Shown here piece after piece: positions 57,358 to 64,000 of a stretch of DNA of 64,000 nt. The stretch lies in assembly GCA_033439795.1 (NCBI GenBank), contig JAUTDP010000013.1, positions 806,001-870,000 of the forward strand, in the 5' to 3' direction. Source of the stretch: Sordaria brevicollis (lineage: Eukaryota > Ascomycota > Sordariomycetes > Sordariales > Sordariaceae). How positions within the stretch are numbered: position 1 is the stretch's first letter; every line of letters starts with the position of its first letter. The notes under the pieces are model-generated. The model searched no databases. It was given only the letters and a program-made list of their open reading frames with translations, and was not told the origin of the DNA. Both the position numbers and the translations under genes were made by a program.

Positions 57358-58571
57358 TTTGACTCTTGACTCTCTGTTGCTCGATTCTGCTAGGGAGTGG
57401 GACGACGGCACGGGACAAATCCGGCTTGAAGATGCTTAGAGGTATCGGTGCGTGAGGATACCCGATCGGACGTGACAGTTTGGATTATTTGTTGGGTCGG
57501 ATCCCGCCGTGGGCTCCAGATAAGTGAACTTGGAGGGGTCAGCGGTTATGTACCTAGAGGTATTGTCCCGTTGGAAGCCAATCAAGTAAACCTGAATTAT
57601 TACTTGTTTCCGTTACTGTGCCTACCTCTCTTCGTGTACTACCTGCATGTAGCCCTTTGCTTTAAGTACTAGTACTTACCAAGTACTGTATGTATCTCTC
57701 TACGCGTTAGCGCCAGGCAGCGTAGGTAATGATTCAGTTTAAAAGCAGGCAGGACCTAACTTTTGGATGTAAGCGCCTAGAGGTGACCAATGGGCAAAGA
57801 TAACCGGGCTGAACTTGCAAGAGCAACAACGGAATGTGGCCCAAGCTCCCTGAAAGCAGCTCACTCATAGTTTGGATGAAAAGCTCTGTACCACAGCGCC
57901 GAGCTTCCCCCCCGACGGGTCCCTGCACTTTGCACCATTTTGATTACTGGGCCTCCACCTGCCTCCATCGCATGAACGGCCAAGGTCCCATTCCAAAAAG
58001 TCATGACAAAGAAGTGGAAGGCAGTTTATGGGTAAACCCCGCATCCACAATCCTCATCCTCGGGCTACTGACGAGATTTCGGCTTGCTGGATCCTCTTTT
58101 TTTTTTCTCCCCCTCCCTTTCCCTTTACGCAAGGCCCTTCTTTTTTTTGTCCCCATTGAGTTGCTTGCCAGCCCGTAGACTTGCTAAGATACCACTCCTG
58201 TGGTCGAGTTTTCTACGACCAAATTCCTTTTCTCGACAATCACAACTAATCTGCAGGCCACACGCAGTCCGGACGTCGGGAACCAGGCAACGCCAGGCCT
58301 ACGTATATACCTACCTCTACATACCTACTACATCTACTTCTGCTTCTGTGCCCAAGTACCTTGCATTGGGCCATCTGTCGCTTGTCGCGAAAGAAGAAGA
58401 AAAAAATCACCAACAGCAGCATCGCCGATATCGACATCGACATCGACCACGACACCGAAGCCGACTGCGGCCCTACCAAAAACCTTATCGCCGGCCTTGC
58501 CTCTTGTCCCTAGCCCGGCGCATCTTCGACGCAACCCATCACTACCGACAACAGTTGGGGAACAGTTCACA
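57358..58571. promoter_or_regulatory. Divergent promoter region APC11 / sulfurtransferase
   Basis: 1.2 kb between divergent genes. Two T-rich tracts lie near 58098 and 58140. A long open frame from 58200 joins the sulfurtransferase in frame, but it has no family similarity and starts with GTG, so I treat it as leader. Confidence 0.5.
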
Positions 58572-59642
58572 ATGCCTCTCGTAGGAGTTCTCAGCCCCCT
58601 CCGGGCCTCGATGCGATCGACTGCCGCCAGCACAGGCGCTGTCCGCTCCTTCTCGAGCTATCTAGTCACCCCCAAGGAGCTGCACGAAGCCCTCAAGAAG
58701 GCCCCTCCTTCCCCCATCTCGTCCGAACCCCGTGTCATTCCTCTGTGCGCCTCTTGGTTCCTTCCAAACGACCCCCAGAAGCGCACCGGCCTCGATGTCT
58801 TCATCCAAAAAAGAATTCCCAAGGCACGTTTCTTCGACCTCGACAAGGTCATCGATAGGCGCAGCCCCTACCCCCACATGCTGCCCAGCTCCAAGGACTT
58901 TGCCGCTGCCATGAGTGAGCTCGGCATCCGCCGCGAGGATACCGTGGTCATCTATGACAGCCAGGAGCTGGGCATCTTCAGCGCCCCTCGTGTTGGCTGG
59001 ACCATGAAGGTCTTTGGCCATCCCAAGGTCCACATCCTCAACAACTTCAAGCTCTGGATCGAGGAAGGCCTCCCTACCGAATCCGGAAACGTCTGGACCA
59101 TTGAGTGCGGCACATACCCCATCCCCGAGATGGACGAGGACAAGGTTGCGAGCTTCGAGGAGGTCCGTGACGTTGCTCTTGATTTCAACAAGGAGGGCGC
59201 CGAGGGCGTTCAGATCTTGGATGCGAGATCACCCGGTCGGTGGAGCGGTCAGGAGCCGGAGCCGAGAGAGGGTCTGTCTTCGGGCCACATGCCCGGCTCC
59301 ATCAACATTCCCTTCAGCGCTGTTCTGGACCCCAATACCAAGGCCTTCCTCCCGGCCGACAAGCTCAAGGAGGTCTTCACCAAGGCCGGCGTTGATCCCT
59401 CAAAGCCCATCATCTCCAGCTGCGGAACAGGCGTCACCGCCTGCGTCCTCGAAACAGCCCTCAACGAGGCCCAGTTTGGCTCGCCCGAGAAGAGAAAGGT
59501 TTATGATGGAAGCTGGACGTAAGTAACATTTGCCGAGACCTGCAATCCTCCTCCAGATCATGGGTCCGTGGCTAACTCGGCGTGCAGTGAGTGGGCGCAA
59601 AGGGTGAAGCCTTCCGAGTCGCTGATTCAAAAGACCGAATAA
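58572..59642 (+). CDS. Mercaptopyruvate/thiosulfate sulfurtransferase (rhodanese)
   Basis: Two exons, 58572-59518 and 59588-59642 (69-nt intron), give 333 residues. It has two rhodanese domains. The N-terminal inactive domain spans about residues 50-165 (F-F-D-L-D-K-V-I-D, V-V-I-Y-D-S). The catalytic domain starts around 210 with I-L-D-A-R-S-P-G-R and G-H-M-P-G-S-I-N-I-P; the active-site loop is S-S-C-G-T-G-V-T-A-C (C284). The C-G-x-G-V-T form suits 3-mercaptopyruvate sulfurtransferase (TUM1-like), a sulfur donor for tRNA thiolation. The first 25 residues are rich in Arg/Ser/Ala without acidic residues, a probable mitochondrial targeting sequence. The short second exon supplies E-W-A-Q-R-V-K-P. 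Confidence 0.92.
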
Positions 59643-60271
59643 GCGGATAGAGACGAAGTGTGAACAGCTATTCCCTTTAAAATACGGACTGGGCGAACAG
59701 CATGGCGTCAGGCTGTCCTCCGTCTTTTGTCTTCTTCTGTACATGTTGCGCCTTGCCCATCGAGGTTAGCTTGGACTGTGGTAGACGAGTGTGCTTCGTG
59801 GGCGTGCTGCGCCTCTTGGGTGGAAAATGAATCTGTCATTGGTGGTGTTCCAGGCGTTCGGAGGGAAGCCCTCAAGGTTGTGTAAACATGCATTAAGCGG
59901 GTTCTTGAGTCAAACAATTCCATTGCTTTTGGGAGTGCAAAGAAAGAGAGAGAAAGAGAGAGAGAACGCGCGCACTTGGATCGAAGTATTTACCAAGTCA
60001 CCTTTGCCATCAGCTTCTCCAAGTGGCTGACGTCATTTCGCTGTTGGTCTGTCTTTGTTTTGACACATTGCCCATCATCATGTACGACAACGCACGTCTC
60101 CCCTTCGACTCGACCTACCTGCGCAGGAGCATAGCGGAGGGGCCTGCACGTCAAACAGGTATCGTCATGCTCCTCCTGAGACGGGCGCATGTCCAGACAT
60201 CCGAGCACGTTCGCGCACTTTGAGCCGCTACCAGTCACAGATTATTCCTCATACACTCCAGAATTTTCACC
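59643..60271. other. Intergenic region
   Basis: 629 bp between same-strand genes. Short (GAAAGA)-like purine repeat near 59940-59965. No gene. Confidence 0.5.
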
Positions 60272-61639
60272 ATGAAGCGGCCTGCATCTTCATTTACAGG
60301 ATCCCAAAGCTCGAAACGGGTGCGGGTAGGGTCGCCAGACGGCGATGATGACGACGATACCCATGGAGCCGAATGGCCCGCCAGAAAGGAGGAAATGGAG
60401 TTGGCAAGACGGTTTATCCTTGAGTGGTCTGATCCCAAGCGGTTTTCTACTTTGTTTGCGCAGCTGCTGACTCCTGGCAGTGCTACCGCTAAAGCCAAAA
60501 CGCTCGTCGTTCCCGACAAGGATGCAGACGGGCTCGCATCTGGCTCAATACTTCAACAGACACTCATTCTCCTTGGACTGCCTGCAGGTCTCATAACCAC
60601 TCATCTCGTCCAAAGAGGCAATAATATCCACGACGGTTCGGAGCGGGCGGCCATGACAAAGCTGTGCCCATCCTACATCTTTGTTCTGGACCAAGGCTCT
60701 CGGCGCTCCTTGCCTGTTGTCGATATCCCGACCACCAAAGCTCTCATCATCGATCATCACCAAGCTGCCGACGAGGAGTTCCCGTCTGGTGCTCAGCATG
60801 TCACTGCCTGCAACTCCCCCCCTATAGCAGCCTCTTCGCTACTGACCTACCTCATTTGCCGTCCTCTTCATCCTGACATTGAAGAGCAGTGTGCGTGGCT
60901 GGCCGTTCTTGGCACGCACGGCGATTTGGGCACAAACTTCAAGTGGCAACCACCCTTTCCCGATATGAGCGACGTTCTGAAGCGGCATACGCGCAAGCGG
61001 CTTAACGACGCCGTCTCTCTTATCAATGCACCGCGCCGCACAGCAGCGTACAATGTTTCAGCCGCATGGGAGGCACTAATACAAGCCACTGGCCCAGCCA
61101 ATCTGCTCACCAACAAGGCGCTCTCGACGGCGAGGGCAGAGGTTAACGCTGAAGTTGAACGATGCGCCCACGTCCCGCCAGAGTTCTCGAGCGATGGTCG
61201 CGTGGCCGTCTTGAGAATGAAGAGCATGGCACAGGTCCATCCGGTCATTGCGACAAGGTGGGCCGGGCACTTGAAGAGTGCCAAGCTTCAGGTCGTGATG
61301 GCTGCCAATACAGGGTATCTTGAAGGAAAGGTTAATTTTTCGTGCAGGGTCGCCAAGTGTGCGAAAGGAAGGAGAGGCGGGGTAGGAGAGGTGAATATTA
61401 TCAATCTGTTGAACAGCATCGTTGACACGGCCAAAGATCCGGCCTTGAGGGAGAGGCTGGGGGAGTCTTTTGCGAGGGGACATAAGGAGGCTAGTGGAGG
61501 AGTAGTGCCAACAAAGGCATTCGAGGAGATGATGGAATTGATGGGGGTTGGGGCAGGAGGTAAGATGAAGATGAACTCAATGACACCTGGAAAGCACCAA
61601 GGCAATAGTATCACGAACTACTTTTTGAAGAAAGGATAG
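60272..61639 (+). CDS. DHH-family phosphoesterase-like protein
   Basis: Single exon, 455 residues. The N-terminus is polar, with a basic patch S-S-K-R-V-R-V and an Asp run. The DHH core shows V-V-P-D-K-D-A-D-G-L (residues 79-88; D82, D84, D86), I-F-V-L-D-Q-G (D140) and I-I-D-H-H-Q-A (D161-H162-H163), in the spacing of the DHH/RecJ phosphoesterase superfamily, which uses two metal ions to cleave phosphodiester bonds. Later it has G-T-H-G-D-L-G. The C-terminus ends N-S-I-T-N-Y-F-L-K-K-G, which resembles a PCNA-interacting (PIP) box, Q-x2-I-x2-F-F, in Q-G-N-S-I-T-N-Y-F. A nuclear DNA-repair or nucleotide role is plausible; the substrate is unknown. Confidence 0.82.
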   Translation: MKRPASSFTGSQSSKRVRVGSPDGDDDDDTHGAEWPARKEEMELARRFILEWSDPKRFSTLFAQLLTPGSATAKAKTLVVPDKDADGLASGSILQQTLILLGLPAGLITTHLVQRGNNIHDGSERAAMTKLCPSYIFVLDQGSRRSLPVVDIPTTKALIIDHHQAADEEFPSGAQHVTACNSPPIAASSLLTYLICRPLHPDIEEQCAWLAVLGTHGDLGTNFKWQPPFPDMSDVLKRHTRKRLNDAVSLINAPRRTAAYNVSAAWEALIQATGPANLLTNKALSTARAEVNAEVERCAHVPPEFSSDGRVAVLRMKSMAQVHPVIATRWAGHLKSAKLQVVMAANTGYLEGKVNFSCRVAKCAKGRRGGVGEVNIINLLNSIVDTAKDPALRERLGESFARGHKEASGGVVPTKAFEEMMELMGVGAGGKMKMNSMTPGKHQGNSITNYFLKKG

Positions 61640-62321
61640 TCGTTGTATACATCGACAAGGCCTGTGGACAGAAGTGAATAAACCTAACTTATATATGAAT
61701 TTACTGTGTAATATTTTCGGGCGGTCCAATACTGGTTTGATTATTAGCGCGATACTTAGATTTATAAGCTATCATCTTAAGCATTCAGATAGGAACAAAA
61801 TATTGATGAGATAAGATAATATATCTGATCATCTTTTTAGAAAAGTATTTGAATAATCTGTAAAGGCATCTTAGATTTTATCAGAGACGTTTTCAAAAAC
61901 AAGATATATCTCATTTTTCGAACGCAATGGATTAGTTAAACATGAACATGGCTAATAGAGCCGACTCGAGGTTCCAAGCTAACAAACAAACCAGTATCGT
62001 AGTATAGATAGTCTTATAATAGAGTTGGCATTATCGAGGATAAGTCTTAAATTGGTATTGTTGAACCCTTAAAAGTTATATTAACGAATTGCATGTAAAA
62101 AGCAAGATACATGCTGTTTCAGAACACATGTTTTGGTGGGATCAAGGACATATAGACTGCCTGGTTGTGTGTACTAAATGGCGGCTATGTAGTAACTGCA
62201 ATATGCGGAACAAAAGGAGGTTGAGGTAGAATACTGTTGCTAAGATTTACGTCTATAATATGTTTCCAATGTCTGTTATTCTAGCTCCAATGGATGGTCG
62301 AGTCAGTAAGTGCACCTTCCC
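61640..62321. other. AT-rich convergent intergenic region with repeats
   Basis: 682 bp between convergent genes, moderately AT-rich. It holds an inverted pair of the dispersed repeat motif (61722-61998). No gene. Confidence 0.5.
61722..61998. repeat. Inverted pair of dispersed repeat, possible MITE
   Basis: The left end GGTCCAATACTGGTTTGATT at 61722 and its inverted partner ending ...AACAAACAAACCAGTATCG near 61998 bound a 277-bp AT-rich segment. The right copy extends about 55 bp inward, matching the copy at 25598. This is the only place in the window with both ends, so the family may be a MITE whose other copies are one-ended. Confidence 0.5.
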
Positions 62322-64000
62322 TCATTGCCTTTTGTACTCTGCCAGTTTATGCTCTTTCTTGATAGCATCAGCGAGCTAGAACAGAACCCAGGTTAGCATG
62401 AGGACTCTTTTTGAAACGACGCAAAGTAGCGAACAACAAACAAATCGTCAAGGAAAAAATAGCCAACTAACCTGCTCCCCAGACGCGTACATCGTCGCGG
62501 TCGGCGCCGCCGATACTTGAAATGGCCAGTAGCTGATATCAGCCACTCTCAAGTCCTTTACACCGTACACCTTTTGTTCACTGGATACGACACCACCAAG
62601 CGCGCGGGGCATCATAGCCGCCGTGCAGCACTGATGGGCGTTCGAAGGGTCAATGACTTCACGGAAGACCGAGGCTAGCTCACTATCCGAAGTGATTTGC
62701 TCGCCAAAGGGTGCCGCCTCAGCAACCCCTAGTGATGCCATATCCGGCGCGCTCATCAGCTCTCTGTTTTTGCGGAACAAGGCAGTGAGCACCTCGACAT
62801 CAACTGGGTCAGTGACGGTACGGTAGTTCACCAGCGGGTTCTCGAGGGGATTAATCGAGTTGATGGTCACGGCGCCGCGGCTGAGAGGCTTGTTCAGATA
62901 AATGGTTACGCCGTCGGCCGTATTCCAGTGCAGCGAGCCAATACCCGCCTTTCCAGACTCGTACTGCTCCAGAATCAGCCTGCGTTGGGCAGCATAGCCG
63001 GCTAGAACAGTCGCATCCACATCCGAGGAGAGCGAATACGGAGCAACAGCAGCGCGGCCCTTGGAAATAATCTGCTTGTAGGAAGAGGTCGTCTGCTTGA
63101 GGTTCAGCATAGCAATGTTGGTGCTGAGGGTGCTCACAATGGTGTAGGCACCCTCCTTCTTCGAATCGTAGAGCGCGCGCTGCTCGGCAGCGTAGGTGGC
63201 GTTGTTGGCAATGGAGCCAGAGTTCGGAAAGAGGTTGCGGCTTGCGGTATAGCCAACCTTGAGCGTCAACTGGTCTTGCAGGTTGGCACCTACTCCGGGG
63301 AGGTCGACGACAATGGGGATCATGTGCTTCTGAAGCAGATTTTTGGGACCAATGCCGGACAGCTGGAGGATCTTGGGCGAATTAAGCGCACCAGCAGCCA
63401 GGATAACCTCCTTGGCAGCGTAGGCAGTTGAAGTCTTTCCGCCAGCCGTGGGCAAATACTCAACACCGACTGCCGTGGTGCCGCGGAAGATGACTTTGGA
63501 AACCATGTTGGATGGGAGGATATGGTAGTTGGGCCGTGAGTCCTTGACGCGGTCATAATGGTTCCTCCTGGAGTGACTTCGGGTCCTGGTACTAGCATCG
63601 ACAGCATGCGGGAACCAATAGATGCCAAGATCATCACCACCGTTGGGGTCCTTGACAGCAGGAAGCCCTGCGGATTGGGCAGCATTCCACCAGTTTGCTA
63701 TCATGATCCCGTCAGTAAGCACTGTCCGGTTCTCCCCTCTCCAGATCGCTCATGTCACTTACCGCTTCCAGGATAATAATAGTTGGGATAAGTGTATTGC
63801 ACGGGCCCGCCGTTGCCTCGGACGGAGTCATCCCATGAAATATTGGCCGTCTTGGCAAAGCTGGGGTCAGGACGGGTGAAGTTCTCGCTCTTGAGGAAGA
63901 AAGGCAGAAGTTTCTTCCAGCTCCAGCCTGGGTTCCCAACGTCACCCCATTTATTGTAATCATCGGGTTTGCCTCTGTCTATCTGTCAGTCTGCTGATGA
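62322..64000 (-). CDS. GMC oxidoreductase, 5' part outside window
   Basis: Exons read inward from the right edge: 63974-63763, 63697-62472 and 62375-62322, with introns of 65 and 96 nt; the N-terminal exon(s), including the FAD-binding G-x-G-x2-G, lie beyond 64000. Family features are R-G-K-P-D-D-Y-N-K-W, G-A-L-N-S-P-K-I-L-Q-L-S-G-I-G-P, the substrate-domain segments, and the C-terminal A-H-Q-C-C-T-A-A-M-M-P-R-A-L-G-G-V-V then V-Y-G-V-K-D-L-R-V-A-D. It would oxidise an alcohol or sugar with FAD. Unusually, the second active-site position (His in glucose oxidase) reads Q-V-S-A-A-P-T-A-T. The last exon adds L-A-D-A-I-K-K-E-H-K. Confidence 0.88.

Noticed and set aside
58200..58571. Long N-terminal extension of the sulfurtransferase
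   Set aside because: Starts with GTG and has no family similarity; ATG 58572 gives a normal-length enzyme with a targeting sequence.

Overview
The window is chromosomal DNA of a filamentous ascomycete, most likely a Sordariaceae species close to Neurospora or Sordaria. Three things point there: short introns (about 50-100 nt) with GTRNGT/YAG borders, AT-rich repeat relics carrying the mutation pattern of RIP (C-to-T and G-to-A changes giving TpA-rich DNA full of stops), and a quinic acid (qa) catabolic cluster in the gene order of N. crassa.

Layout. 1-4430 is RIP-destroyed repeat DNA that includes a minus-strand retroelement gag with a mutated zinc knuckle. 4431-15.2 kb holds an F-box-like protein, GPI mannosyltransferase I, a hydroxybenzoate-decarboxylase-like amidohydrolase, a translin/TRAX protein with an 18-nt exon, and an intron-containing tRNA-Leu(AAG). 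15.5-33.8 kb is the qa cluster: qa-1F activator (-), qa-1S repressor (+), qa-y permease (+), qa-3 quinate/shikimate dehydrogenase (-), qa-4 dehydroshikimate dehydratase (+) and qa-x inositol-monophosphatase-like (+). Together these import quinate and convert it to protocatechuate under QA-1F/QA-1S control. The catabolic dehydroquinase qa-2, expected between qa-4 and qa-x, is not visible. 34.3-35.6 kb is a JIP5-type WD-repeat protein.

36.0-39.5 kb is a 3.49-kb PIF/Harbinger DNA transposon with intact terminal inverted repeats, a CAA target duplication and a RIP-destroyed HARBI1-type transposase. 39.9-64 kb returns to single-copy genes: a secreted GH18 chitinase, an alpha/beta hydrolase, DNA polymerase kappa, a polyQ protein with a C-terminal Cys cluster, a MEMO-family protein, a plasma-membrane-type syntaxin with an unusual extracellular tail, a protein with 52 consecutive CAA codons, the APC11 RING subunit, a mercaptopyruvate/thiosulfate sulfurtransferase, a DHH-family phosphoesterase and a truncated GMC oxidoreductase.

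The most unusual observations are four. The syntaxin carries about 150 residues after its membrane anchor, with repeats that each follow a Lys-Arg site. qa-2 is absent from an otherwise complete qa cluster. A 525-bp palindromic element sits beside the QA-1F site in the divergent regulator promoter. A family of small intergenic repeats is scattered through the window, and a separate MITE has a 9-bp target duplication.
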